Below are positions 15,853 through 24,910 of a DNA stretch of 64,000 bases, piece after piece. Source of the stretch: Streptosporangium violaceochromogenes (GTDB taxonomy: Bacteria; Actinomycetota; Actinomycetes; Streptosporangiales; Streptosporangiaceae); NCBI RefSeq assembly GCF_014654615.1, contig NZ_BNBB01000001.1, forward strand, positions 124,001 through 188,000, given 5' to 3'. Numbering within the stretch: the stretch's first letter is position 1; the number at the start of each line of letters is the position of its first letter. The translations under genes and the position numbers were made by a program. The notes under the pieces were generated by a model. It saw only the letters and a program-made list of their open reading frames with translations. It did not search any database and was not told where the DNA came from.

Positions 15853-18242
15853 GGCTCTCCCTCGCCTCGGGCGTGGCCACGGGAGCGGTCGCGATCTCGC
15901 TCTACCCCCTTTTCCAGGGGGGCGCCTGGTTCTGGACGAGCCTCGGCGCGATCCTGGTGACGACCGGGATCGGCGTGCTCGCAAGCCGCTTCGCCGTTCC
16001 CCTCTGGCTGGTGCCGCCGGCCCAGCTCACCGCGGTGTGGATCTTCATGACGGCGGTGTTCACCGGCGAGGAGGCCTGGGCGGCGATCGTTCCCACCCGG
16101 GAGTCGGTCACCGAGCTGGGGCTGCTGCTGGCCGCCGGTTTCGACGACATCCCCCGCCTGGCCGCCCCCGTGCCCCCCAACAGCGGCATCATGGCGCTGA
16201 CCTGCGGCGGCGTCGGCCTGATCGCGATCCTCGTCGACCTGCTCGCCGCCCGGACGCACCGGGCCGCGCTCGCCGGGCTGCCGCTGCTGGCGCTGTTCAC
16301 CGTCCCCGCCGCGGTGATCACCGAGCCGATCGGCTGGCCGGCGTTCATCATCGCGGCCCTGGGCTATCTGGGGCTGCTGGTGGCCGACGGCCGGGAGCGG
16401 GTCGGCCACTGGGGCCGGACCGTGCTGGTGCGCCGCACCTCCTCCTACGTCGGGCAGCGATCCTCCGACCCCGGCACCCTGCGGCTGTCGGGTAAGCGCA
16501 TCGGCCTCACCGCGGTCGTGCTGGCCATCCTGCTGCCGGCGGTGCTGCCCACCCTGGAGACGAACCCGCTGTTCGGGTACGGCGCGGGCGCCGGCAAGGG
16601 CAGGGGCGGCAACTCGATCAGCATCCCCAACCCGATCGTCAGCCTGCGGGGAAGGCTGACGCTGCCGGGCAACTCCACCGTCATGACCTACACCACCGAC
16701 GACGGCTCCCCGCGCTATCTGCGGATCTACACGCTGGACGTCTTCGACGGGCGGCAGTGGACGATGACGGGCCCCAACGGCCGCCCGGAGGACAAGACCT
16801 CCGCCGGTCCGCTGCCCCCGCCCCCGGGGCAGGGCACGGACGTGCCCGTCACCCCGGTGACCACGAAGATCTCGGTGAGCGATGGGGTCGGGAACCTGAA
16901 GTTCCTGCCGCTGCCGTACCCGCCGGGCCGGATCGACGTGGCCGGAGACTGGCGGACCGACCGGGACACGCTCATGGTGTTCTCCACCGGGGACACGGCC
17001 GAGGGGCTGACCTACACGGTCGTCAGCGACGAGCCCCGGCCCACGACGGAGACGCTCGGCCGCGCGGGCCCGGTTCCCCCGCGGATCACCGAGCGTTACC
17101 TGCGGTTGCCGAAGAGCCTGCCGCGTAAGGTCACGGATCTGGCCCTGCGGGTGACGGACCGGAACGCCACCCCCCACGAGCGGGCGATCCAGCTCCAGGA
17201 CTTCTTCACCAGGAAGGGCGGGTTCACCTACACCCTGACGACCCAGGGCCACGACGACCAGGCGCTGACGGACTTCCTCATCCGCAACCGCGCCGGATAC
17301 TGCGAGCAGTTCGCCGCCGCGATGGCGGTCATGGCGCGGGTGGTGGGCATCCCCGCCCGGGTCGCCATCGGCTACACCGGCGGCGGCAGGCTCGGAGACG
17401 GCTGGCAGGTGCGCACGCACGACGCGCACGCCTGGCCGGAGCTCTACTTCGAGGGCACCGGCTGGCTGAGGTTCGAGCCCACCCCGGCCGGAGGCGCGGG
17501 TCAGGGCAGCGCGACGGTTCCCCCCTACTCCCGGCCGCGGACCGCCAAGGCGGAGGACGAGGAGAGAGCCGGGGAGAGGACCACGGACGCCGGTGACACC
17601 GGCCGCCCCGACCGGCCTGCCGTCAACCGCCGGGACCGCATGCCCGACCGTGAGTACGGTGACGGGCCCATCACCGCGGAGGAGGGCCTTTCGCTGCCCG
17701 TACGGGCCGGCGTGGGGGTGGCGATCGCGCTGCTGGCGGCGCTGGCCCCGGCGGCGCTCCGGCTGCGGACGCGGGCCCGCCGGTACAGGATCTGCTCCCG
17801 GGCGGCGAGACCGGCCGGCGCGGCGGCCGGGGCGGACGGGCCTGGGGAGGCGACGGCCGCGGTCTGGGCCGAACTCGACGACGTCCTGCACGACCACGGT
17901 GTGTCCCGGCCGCCGAGCGAGAGCCCCCGAGCGCTGGCCGCGCGGCTGGGCGAGCGGTACGGCTTCGACGCGGAGGCCGCGGCGGCGGCCGCGAGGATCG
18001 CCATGGCGGCCGAGCGGATGCTCTTCGCCCGGACGCCCGGAGATCTCGGCTCGCCACGCCCCGATCTCCGGCGGGTACGGCGGGCGCTGGCCGCCGCCTC
18101 GCCGCGGGGGGTGAGGATTCGCGCGGCGCTGCTGCCGCCCTCGACGTTCCGGCGGGCGCGGGCCCTGGGCGCGCGGGTGCTCGACGGCTTCGACCGGCTG
18201 GAGGGCCTCCTGCCGGGCGGCTCGGCACGGCGCGGCGCCTGA
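15849..18242 (+). CDS. TgpA-like membrane transglutaminase
   Basis: The TTG start (15849-15851) overlaps the DUF58 stop and has GGAGGTG just upstream, giving 797 residues. The N-terminus has about six membrane helices (DUF3488-like, residues 1-240), then an extracytoplasmic transglutaminase-like domain with the catalytic Cys485 in GYCEQFAAA and His527 in THDAHAWPE, followed by a polar linker, one more helix around 613-640 and a cytoplasmic DUF4129-like tail. The fold suggests a peptidase or cross-linking enzyme acting on wall or surface proteins. It is the last gene of the MoxR operon. The exact substrate is unknown. Confidence 0.88.
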   Translation: MRLSLASGVATGAVAISLYPLFQGGAWFWTSLGAILVTTGIGVLASRFAVPLWLVPPAQLTAVWIFMTAVFTGEEAWAAIVPTRESVTELGLLLAAGFDDIPRLAAPVPPNSGIMALTCGGVGLIAILVDLLAARTHRAALAGLPLLALFTVPAAVITEPIGWPAFIIAALGYLGLLVADGRERVGHWGRTVLVRRTSSYVGQRSSDPGTLRLSGKRIGLTAVVLAILLPAVLPTLETNPLFGYGAGAGKGRGGNSISIPNPIVSLRGRLTLPGNSTVMTYTTDDGSPRYLRIYTLDVFDGRQWTMTGPNGRPEDKTSAGPLPPPPGQGTDVPVTPVTTKISVSDGVGNLKFLPLPYPPGRIDVAGDWRTDRDTLMVFSTGDTAEGLTYTVVSDEPRPTTETLGRAGPVPPRITERYLRLPKSLPRKVTDLALRVTDRNATPHERAIQLQDFFTRKGGFTYTLTTQGHDDQALTDFLIRNRAGYCEQFAAAMAVMARVVGIPARVAIGYTGGGRLGDGWQVRTHDAHAWPELYFEGTGWLRFEPTPAGGAGQGSATVPPYSRPRTAKAEDEERAGERTTDAGDTGRPDRPAVNRRDRMPDREYGDGPITAEEGLSLPVRAGVGVAIALLAALAPAALRLRTRARRYRICSRAARPAGAAAGADGPGEATAAVWAELDDVLHDHGVSRPPSESPRALAARLGERYGFDAEAAAAAARIAMAAERMLFARTPGDLGSPRPDLRRVRRALAAASPRGVRIRAALLPPSTFRRARALGARVLDGFDRLEGLLPGGSARRGA

Positions 18243-18285
18243 CCGGCGGGACCGCCGGAAGCGGAAGGAGCGGATCCTTCAGGCG

Positions 18286-18678
18286 CTAGCGCTCATCGTG
18301 GCGACGTCGCCAGCGCTCTTCCATGCGCTCCATGAAACCGGGCCGGGAGCCGCCTCCGCGCCGGGGCCCGCCCGGCCGCCCGGGCGGGCCCGCCGCGGCC
18401 TCACCGAAGCCGTTCATACGCTTCCAGCTCGACAGGCCCCACAGGCACGCGGCGAGCATGACCACGAAACCGCCGACTCCGAGCGGGATGTAGTTCACGA
18501 CGCCGACCATCAACAGGACGACGCCCAGCACGAAGCCGATGGAGGCCTTCACCAGGCGGCGCTTGTAGTGGCTGCGCGGATCGCTGATCCTCACGGTGTT
18601 GGCCCACTTCGGGTCCTCGGCGTAGAGGGCCTGCTCGATCTGGTCGAGCAAGCGCTGCTCGTGCTCAGAGAGCGGCAC
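18286..18678 (-). CDS. DUF3040 membrane protein
   Basis: A small actinobacterial protein of unknown function. The GTG at 18676-18678 begins VPLSEHEQRLLDQIEQALY, the conserved DUF3040 start, and has GGGAGG four bases upstream, giving 130 residues; an open frame 17 codons longer lacks support. Two adjacent membrane segments (about residues 50-90) are followed by a Gly/Arg-rich basic C-terminal tail. It stands alone, convergent with the transglutaminase operon. Confidence 0.85.
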   Translation of the reverse strand: MPLSEHEQRLLDQIEQALYAEDPKWANTVRISDPRSHYKRRLVKASIGFVLGVVLLMVGVVNYIPLGVGGFVVMLAACLWGLSSWKRMNGFGEAAAGPPGRPGGPRRGGGSRPGFMERMEERWRRRHDER

Positions 18679-18950
18679 GGCGCCTCCCAAGGACAGCCCC
18701 AGGACGGGGAAGACGGTGACGGACGACACGGGGTGTCCGAACCTCGCGGTCGGTTATCCCCAGAATACGAGGCTGTAGACGCAGACGAAAGAAAACGTCC
18801 AACGTAGTCCAAACCGGAGGCGGTGTCATGGATCCATTCCACCAAACGGGCGGCGGGCAGGCGATGCCGGGATCGCCGCACCGGGGCGCGGCGCCCGCTG
18901 TCCCCCCCGGCGCCGGGACGCCGCCGGGGAACACCCGTTCGACGGACGGC

Positions 18951-19709
18951 TCACCGGTGGCCGAGGATGTGAAGCTGGGTGGCGATGTCGCGGAGCACGG
19001 GGTGAACGGCGGCGGCCTGCTCCAGCGCGGCCAGCGCACGCGCGGCCCCCGGCTCCCCGTCGAGCAGACGGCTGGGCACCAGGTCGGCGAAGATCCGGAC
19101 GCCGTGCACCTCGCCGATCCGCAGGCCGCTCGCCGAAAGGAGCGCGGCCAGGGCCTCGCGGGTGAAGCGCCGGGGCGTGGGGTCGCGATCGCCCCACCGG
19201 CCCTCGGGGTCGTCCAGCACCCTCAGGGCCTCGTCGAACCGGCCCGCGACGGAGCGGTGAAGCGCGGCGGCCAGGGGGTTGGCGGCCAGCACGCTGACCG
19301 CGCCGCCCTCGCGCAGCAGCCCGGCCACGGCTCCCAGCGCGCCGGCCGGGTCCTCCACGTACTCCAGCACGCTGTGGCACAGCACCAGGTCGGCGCCGCC
19401 GGCGGGCAGGAGGTCTCCCAGATCGGCAGCGTCGCCCTGCAGGGCGCGCACCTCGACGCCCGCCTCGGCGGCCCGGCGTTCGAGCGCGGCCAGCGAGTCG
19501 GGGCTGGGGTCGACCACCGTGACGGCGTGGCCGAGCCCGGCCAGGGGAACGGCGAAGCCGCCCGTGCCGCCCCCGGCGTCGACGATGTCGAGGCGGTCCC
19601 GGCCGGTCGCGGACATCCGGTCGGCGAGCACCGCCCTCAGGACGTCCCAGACGACGGCCGTGCGGACCGCGGGGGTGCCCGCGGGACGCGAGATGTCTAC
19701 GGCGCGCAA
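18951..19709 (-). CDS. Class I SAM-dependent methyltransferase
   Basis: The 252-residue protein has the SAM-binding motif VDAGGGTGGFAVPLAGLGH around residues 42-60, the acidic strand end VVDPSPDSL, LQGDAADL, and the motif IV region ADLVLCHSVLEYV. The start is a TTG with GAGGAGG ten bases upstream. It is similar in layout to small-molecule or tRNA methyltransferases, but no substrate signature is recognisable. It is flanked by DUF3040 and nusB on the same strand with gaps over 200 bp. Confidence 0.85.
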   Translation of the reverse strand: MRAVDISRPAGTPAVRTAVVWDVLRAVLADRMSATGRDRLDIVDAGGGTGGFAVPLAGLGHAVTVVDPSPDSLAALERRAAEAGVEVRALQGDAADLGDLLPAGGADLVLCHSVLEYVEDPAGALGAVAGLLREGGAVSVLAANPLAAALHRSVAGRFDEALRVLDDPEGRWGDRDPTPRRFTREALAALLSASGLRIGEVHGVRIFADLVPSRLLDGEPGAARALAALEQAAAVHPVLRDIATQLHILGHR

Positions 19710-19950
19710 CTTCAGATCGCCTCCTCGTTCTGCGGTGACGGCCCCAGCCTACGCCGCGCCGCCGGCGGGGCCGGTCCGAACCGGATCCCCGCCGGCCCGC
19801 TCCCCTACCCGGCGGCCCGTACCCCGCGCAGGGCGAAGCACGCCGCACGGCGAGGGAAGGGAAGAAGGGGGTGAGGGGGCACAAGGGGGCGGGGAACACC
19901 GCCTCCCCCGCGAGGGACCCCGCCGGAGGGCTGCCGGCCCCTCGCCGGGT

Positions 19951-20361
19951 CTACAGGGCCAAGGACGGCTTGAGCTGCTTGAAGCGGGCCATGAGGCCGT
20001 TGACGAACTGCGGCGACTCGTCGGTCGACAGTTCCGAGGCCAGGCCCACCCACTCACTGATGACGACCCCCTCGGGGACGTCGGGCATCCACAGCAGCTC
20101 GTAGGTGCCGCCGCGCAGCAGATTGCGGTCGACCGCCGGCATGCGGTCGAGCGTCCAGCCCTCGGCGTAGGTGGTGATCAGCTCGTCGATGCGCGCCCGG
20201 TGCCGGCACACGCCCTCGACGATCGTCGCGGTGTACTCGTTGACGGGCGGCTCGGCCCGCTCCAGCCGTTCGGCCAGGACGCTCAGGGGGTTCTGGCCGC
20301 GTGCCTCGGCCTCGAACAGGATGTCCAGCGCGCGCCTGCGCGCCTTACCCCGTGCCGACAT
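19951..20361 (-). CDS. nusB: Transcription antitermination factor NusB
   Basis: NusB binds boxA RNA with S10 and supports antitermination in rRNA operons. The 136-residue all-helical protein has the family start ARGKARRRALDILFEAE and the C-terminal PEGVVISEWVGLASELSTDESPQFVNGLM (quoted in part). The start ATG shares its A with the efp stop (TGATG), so nusB is probably translated by coupling to efp, an arrangement common in actinobacteria. Confidence 0.95.
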   Translation of the reverse strand: MSARGKARRRALDILFEAEARGQNPLSVLAERLERAEPPVNEYTATIVEGVCRHRARIDELITTYAEGWTLDRMPAVDRNLLRGGTYELLWMPDVPEGVVISEWVGLASELSTDESPQFVNGLMARFKQLKPSLAL

Positions 20362-20921
20362 CAGGCGCGGCCGAGATAATCGCCGGTGCGGGTGTCGACC
20401 TTGACCTTCTCGCCGGTCGTGATGAACAGCGGCACCTTGATCTCGGCGCCGGTCTCCAAGGTGGCGGGCTTGGTGCCCCCGGTGGAACGGTCGCCCTGAA
20501 GGCCCGGCTCGGTCTCGGCGATGATCAGCTCGACGGCCGCGGGGAGGTCGACGTAGAGCACGTTGCCCTCGTTGACGGCCACGGTGGCGAGCATGTTCTC
20601 CAGCAGGTAGTTGGCGGCGTCGCCGACGGCCACCCGGGAGACGTGCAGCATGTCGTAGGTCTCGGTGTCCATGAAGACGAACTCGTCGCCGTCCATGTAG
20701 GAGAACTGCATCTCGCGCTTGTCGACGTTGGCCACCTCGACCTTCACACCCGCGTTGAAGGTCTTGTCGACGACCTTGCCCGACAGGACGTTCTTCAGCT
20801 TGGTGCGGACGAACGCACCGCCCTTGCCGGGCTTGACGTGCTGGAACTCCACAACCGTCCAGAGCTCACCGCCGTCGAGCTTGAGCACTAGACCGTTCTT
20901 CAGGTCGTTCGTCGTCGCCAC
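20361..20921 (-). CDS. efp: Translation elongation factor P
   Basis: EF-P rescues ribosomes stalled at polyproline stretches, which are plentiful in this proteome (see the FtsI and MurE tails). The GTG start (20919-20921) gives [20 protein letters not shown] and has AGGAG seven bases upstream; total 186 residues. The three beta-barrel domains are visible, with the tip loop [10 protein letters not shown] (lysine at the modification position) and the C-terminal YLGRA. nusB follows with a one-base overlap. Confidence 0.96.
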   Translation of the reverse strand: MATTNDLKNGLVLKLDGGELWTVVEFQHVKPGKGGAFVRTKLKNVLSGKVVDKTFNAGVKVEVANVDKREMQFSYMDGDEFVFMDTETYDMLHVSRVAVGDAANYLLENMLATVAVNEGNVLYVDLPAAVELIIAETEPGLQGDRSTGGTKPATLETGAEIKVPLFITTGEKVKVDTRTGDYLGRA

Positions 20922-20946
20922 TGGTTTCTCCTGCGTACGGCCGCTC

Positions 20947-22041
20947 TTAAAGGACAAGCAGCTCTTTGGTCGTCCGTGTGAGAAGCTCCGGCCCGCCATC
21001 ACGCGTCACAAGCGTGTCCTCGATGCGGACGCCGCCCCTGCCCGGGAGGTAGACCCCAGGCTCGACGGTGACCGGAACTCGATCCTCTAGTCTAGCGTGC
21101 TCATGGTCGGACTCCGGCTCCGCCGGAGACAGGAACGGTACCTCGTGGATCTCTAGGCCGACGCCGTGGCCGAGGCCGTGCCCGAAAGCCTCACCGTGTC
21201 CCGCCTCCACGATCAGGTCGCGGGCCGCGGCGTCGACCTCGTGGACGCTCGCGCCGGGCCGTACGGCGTGGCGCCCGGCGCGCTGGGCGGCGCGCACCAG
21301 GTCGTACAGCTCGCGCTGCCAGGACGCGGGCTCGCCGATCGCCACCGTCCGGGTCATGTCGGCGTGGTAGCCCTCGTAAAGGGCCCCGAAGTCCATCGTG
21401 ACCAGGTCGCCGCGCTCCAGCGGCCGGCCGGAGGGCGAGTGGTGCGGGATCGAGCCGTTGGGGCCGCTCGCCACGATCGAGTCGAAGGCGGGCTTCTCCG
21501 CGCCCAGCTCGATCATGCGGCGTTCCAGTCCCCTGGCGACCTCCCGCTCCGTCACGCCGGGCCGCAGCGTGGCCACCACGTCGGCGAAGGCCCGGTCGGT
21601 GATCTCGCAGGCGGCGCGGATGAGAGCGATCTCCTCCTCGTCCTTGACCCGCCGCACCGCCTCGACCAGGCCCGACGTCCGCGGCAGGTCCCCGCCCAGC
21701 CGGAAGTAGTCGGCGGCGGACATGTGGTGGGCCTCCACCGCGACCCGGCCGGCCCGCGACGCCAGGCTCCCGGCGACGTCGCGCTCCTCGGTCACCTCGA
21801 TGCCGGCGCAGACCCGCCGGGCGGTCTCGGCGTAGCGGCAGTCGGTGGCCAGCGTGGCGGTCGCGTCGGCCCTGACGAGCACGGCCGCGTTGGAACTGGC
21901 CAGGCCGGTCAGGTAACGGACGTTGACGCCCCCGGTGACGAGGAGGGCGTCGGCTTCACGGCCCGCCAGCAGGGCGGCCAGCCGCTCGCGGCGCTGTGCG
22001 TGGATGGCGGTCATGACCCGCATGCTATTGACCATTTTCAT
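20947..22041 (-). CDS. M24-family Xaa-Pro aminopeptidase
   Basis: A cytoplasmic metallopeptidase that removes an N-terminal residue before proline, located directly upstream of efp as in many bacteria. All five metal ligands of the M24 fold are present: the aspartates in [17 protein letters not shown], the histidine in [11 protein letters not shown], and the glutamates in VEPGVYLPG and RIEDTLV. The N-terminal creatinase-like domain covers about residues 10-130. There are ATGs at codons 1, 3, 7 and 10 with no clear ribosome-binding site to decide between them, so the N-terminus is uncertain by up to nine residues. Confidence 0.92.
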   Translation of the reverse strand: MKMVNSMRVMTAIHAQRRERLAALLAGREADALLVTGGVNVRYLTGLASSNAAVLVRADATATLATDCRYAETARRVCAGIEVTEERDVAGSLASRAGRVAVEAHHMSAADYFRLGGDLPRTSGLVEAVRRVKDEEEIALIRAACEITDRAFADVVATLRPGVTEREVARGLERRMIELGAEKPAFDSIVASGPNGSIPHHSPSGRPLERGDLVTMDFGALYEGYHADMTRTVAIGEPASWQRELYDLVRAAQRAGRHAVRPGASVHEVDAAARDLIVEAGHGEAFGHGLGHGVGLEIHEVPFLSPAEPESDHEHARLEDRVPVTVEPGVYLPGRGGVRIEDTLVTRDGGPELLTRTTKELLVL

Positions 22042-22094
22042 CCCTGTCGTCCCCCCTGGCGCGGGGGTTCGAGGCCGGGGAGGCCGGGCGCCGG

Positions 22095-23135
22095 TCAGGA
22101 GGCCAGCTCCGCGACCTTCTCCACGAGCCGGAGGCGCTCCTCGTGCGTGCGGCCGAGCGGGGTGACGTTGACGGTGGTGACCCCCGACTCCCGCATCGCC
22201 CGCAGGCGCTCGCGCACATACCCCTCAGGACCGATCAGGGACGTCCTCTCCAGCAGCTCCCGCGGGACCAGCGCCGCCGCCTCGTCCTTCCTGCCGTCGA
22301 GGTAGAGGTCCTGGATGCGCTCGGCCTCCTTTTCGTAGCCGTAGCGGCGGGCGAGGTCGTTGTAGAAGTTCCCGCCCCTGGCGCCCATGCCCCCGATGTA
22401 AAGGGCTGCCACCGGGCGCCCCAGCTCCAGCAGGTCCGACACGTCGTCGCCGATGGCCAGCGCCGCCTGGGCGATGACCTCCAGTTCTCCGGTGGCGGGA
22501 TCGCGCCTGGCCTTGCCCGCGGCCAGGGAGGCGCCCCAGACGTCGGCGGCCCTCTCCGGCAGGTAGAAGATCGGCTGCCAGCCCTCGGCCAGCTCCGCGG
22601 CGAGTTCGACGTTCTTGGGGCCGATGGCGGCGATCACGATGGGGATGCGGTCGCGGACGGGGTGGTTGATGAGCTTCAGGGGCTTGCCCAGACCGGTGCC
22701 CGGGCCGGCGGGCAGGGGAACGGTGTAGTGCCTGCCCTCGTAGGTCAGGCGCTCACGCCTCCAGACCCTCCGGCAGATCTCGACGATCTCGCGGGTCCGG
22801 CCCAGGGGCGCGGTGTACGGCACGCCGTGAAAGCCCTCGACGACCTGCGGCCCCGAGGCGCCCAGGCCCAGGACGAAACGGCCGTCGGAGACGTAGTCCA
22901 GGCCCGCGGCGGTCATGGCCAGCAGCGTGGGGGTCCGCGAGTAGATCGGCAGGATGCCCGAGGCGATCCGCAGCCGCTCGGTCCTGGCCGCGATGTAGCC
23001 CATCTGGCTGACCGCGTCGAAGCTGTAGGCCTCGGCGACGAAGACGACGTCGAGCCCGGCCTTCTCGTAGTCGGCCAGCTCGGCCACCGTCTCCTTGAAG
23101 CCCCCCGCGTAGTTCAGGGCCATGCCGATGCGCAT
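22095..23135 (-). CDS. LLM-class F420-dependent oxidoreductase
   Basis: A TIM-barrel oxidoreductase of the luciferase-like group that in actinobacteria commonly uses coenzyme F420. The ATG at 23133-23135 gives MRIGMALNYAGG, the usual family start, with AAGGACGG upstream, and 346 residues; the open frame reaching further upstream is not supported. Characteristic stretches are GLDVVFVAEAYSFDA, LGLGASGPQVVEGFHG and IVIAAIGPKNVELAAELAEG. The substrate cannot be told from sequence. It lies 53 bp upstream of the M24 peptidase. Confidence 0.88.
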   Translation of the reverse strand: MRIGMALNYAGGFKETVAELADYEKAGLDVVFVAEAYSFDAVSQMGYIAARTERLRIASGILPIYSRTPTLLAMTAAGLDYVSDGRFVLGLGASGPQVVEGFHGVPYTAPLGRTREIVEICRRVWRRERLTYEGRHYTVPLPAGPGTGLGKPLKLINHPVRDRIPIVIAAIGPKNVELAAELAEGWQPIFYLPERAADVWGASLAAGKARRDPATGELEVIAQAALAIGDDVSDLLELGRPVAALYIGGMGARGGNFYNDLARRYGYEKEAERIQDLYLDGRKDEAAALVPRELLERTSLIGPEGYVRERLRAMRESGVTTVNVTPLGRTHEERLRLVEKVAELAS

Positions 23136-23398
23136 CGTGAGACCGTCCTTCCCCGCACCCATAAAACCGAATGATGTTCCGTCGCCTTCGCGGGAAAAGG
23201 CTATCGACTCACCGGCCGCCCACCAACCCCCGCGCGCGCCCGGCGCCCGGCGGGTAGCGTACGGATCTTGAGGGAGGGGGAGGCCGCCGGGGCGGGGCAC
23301 GCGCCCGGCCGCCAAGGCCCCGTCCGGCACGGAGCGAACACGGAGAGATACAGAACGGACACCGGGTGGACACCGGACGGACACAGACGAGGAGTGAC

Positions 23399-24289
23399 GT
23401 GCTGGGGCGATCGATCATCGTGGTGGCGGGGGTGCTCGCCCTCCTCCTCGGCGGCCACCGGCTCCTGCCGGAACTGGGCGGGTTCACCCCCGTGCTGGAG
23501 AGCCTGCTGCCCTGGGTCGGCGCGGCCGTACCGCTCCTGCTGGCCGGCGCGCTGGCCACCCGCTCGTGGCGGGCGACCGCCGCGACGCTGCTCCCGGCGG
23601 CCGTGTGGGCGGCCATGTTCGGCCCGGCGCTGCTGCGCACCCCGCCCGGTGGGCCGAGCGACATCTCGGTCGCCACGCTCAACGTGGGCGTGACCAACGC
23701 CGACTCGGCGCGGGCCGTACGGGCCCTCGCCAAGGGCCGGGACCTGGTCGCACTCCAGGAGCTGACCGACGGCGGCCCCGCGGCGAAGGCGCTCGACGAC
23801 CGCTTCCGGTACCGCTACCGGGTGGCGACCGTCGGCCTGTGGAGCCGGTTCCCGATCGTGGAGGCCCACAAGGCGGACATCGGCCTGGACTGGACGCGGG
23901 CCCTGCGCGCGGTGGTCGACACCCCCAAGGGGCGGCTGACCGTCTACGTCATGCACCTGGCCTCGGCCCGCCCCGGCAGGACGGCCCAGCGGGACAGGAC
24001 CCTCGCCCACGCCCGCCGGATCGTCGACGGCGACGACAGTCCGCGCCTGCTCCTGATGGGCGACCTCAACACCGCCACGACCGACCGCAAACGCTCGGGC
24101 CTGGTGCCCCCGCTGGCGGACGCCCAGCAGGAGGCGGGCTCCGGGTTCGGCTTCACCTGGCCGTCGTCGTTCCCCGTCACCCGCCCCGACCACATCCTCT
24201 ACCGGGGCCTCACCGCGACCGGCGCCGGAGTGGAGCCCGCCGAGGGCAGCGACCACCGGGCCGCCGTGGCCACCCTGCGGCTGAGGTGA
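23399..24289 (+). CDS. Membrane-anchored endonuclease/exonuclease/phosphatase-fold protein
   Basis: The GTG at 23399 has GAGGAG four bases upstream and gives 296 residues. The N-terminus has three hydrophobic segments (about residues 5-85), followed by an extracytoplasmic EEP domain: VATLNVG, LQEL, the catalytic-site MGDLNT (about residue 220) and the C-terminal GSDHRA with the general-base Asp-His pair. The fold hydrolyses phosphodiesters (DNA, phosphoinositides or phospholipids); which one is not clear. It is divergent from the F420 oxidoreductase. Confidence 0.88.
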   Translation: MLGRSIIVVAGVLALLLGGHRLLPELGGFTPVLESLLPWVGAAVPLLLAGALATRSWRATAATLLPAAVWAAMFGPALLRTPPGGPSDISVATLNVGVTNADSARAVRALAKGRDLVALQELTDGGPAAKALDDRFRYRYRVATVGLWSRFPIVEAHKADIGLDWTRALRAVVDTPKGRLTVYVMHLASARPGRTAQRDRTLAHARRIVDGDDSPRLLLMGDLNTATTDRKRSGLVPPLADAQQEAGSGFGFTWPSSFPVTRPDHILYRGLTATGAGVEPAEGSDHRAAVATLRLR

Positions 24290-24337
24290 GGCGCCCCGCC
24301 GGGGAGGCCCCCGGCGGCGCGAGGCCCGCCGGCGGGC

Positions 24338-24910
24338 TCACAGGGCGCGCAACGCCGGCAGGTCGTCCGGGGTGTCGATGTCGGCGGGGTCGCCGACGTC
24401 GTCACAGGGAACCGCGACGACCAGCTCCGGATGGGCCCGCAGGAACGGCCGGGCCCCGACGTCGCCGGTGGCGAGCTCGGCGACCTCGGCGAAGTGGTCC
24501 CGGGCGATCAGCACCGGGTTCCTGAGGCGCCCGCCGTAGGTGGCGACGGCGACGGAGGCGCCCTCGCGCGCGGCCCGGATCAACCGGCGGACGGCGCGCG
24601 GGCCGATGAACGGCTGATCCACCAGGGCGATCACCACCCGCTCCGCGTCGCCCGGCAGCGTGTCCAGGCCAAGGCGGAGGGAGGAGCCCATCCCGGACCG
24701 CCAGCGGGGGTTGCGCACGATCACCGCCCCGCGCACCTGCACCGTGACGGCGCCCAGCACCACCACCACCGGATGGCAGCCGCCGTCGTGGAGCAGCCGG
24801 ACCCCCCGGTCCACCAGCCGCTCGCCGTCCACTTCCACCAGCGCCTTCGGCATCCCGAGCCGCGATCCCGAACCCGCGGCCAGCAGCACTCCGGCACTCG
24901 CCGATCTCAC
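24338..24910 (-). CDS. MobA-like molybdopterin nucleotidyltransferase
   Basis: A 190-residue nucleotidyltransferase-fold protein of the MobA/MocA group, which attaches CMP or GMP to molybdopterin. The GTG start (24908-24910) overlaps the xdhC stop in a GTGA junction and has GGGAGG five bases upstream. Motifs are LLAAGSGSRLGMPKAL at the N-terminus (nucleotide loop), VVIALVDQPFIG (metal-binding aspartate) and the C-terminal DIDTPDDL. The LVDQPF form and the neighbours suggest a MocA-type cytidylyltransferase for a xanthine/CO dehydrogenase-type enzyme; this is inference. Confidence 0.85.
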   Translation of the reverse strand: MRSASAGVLLAAGSGSRLGMPKALVEVDGERLVDRGVRLLHDGGCHPVVVVLGAVTVQVRGAVIVRNPRWRSGMGSSLRLGLDTLPGDAERVVIALVDQPFIGPRAVRRLIRAAREGASVAVATYGGRLRNPVLIARDHFAEVAELATGDVGARPFLRAHPELVVAVPCDDVGDPADIDTPDDLPALRAL

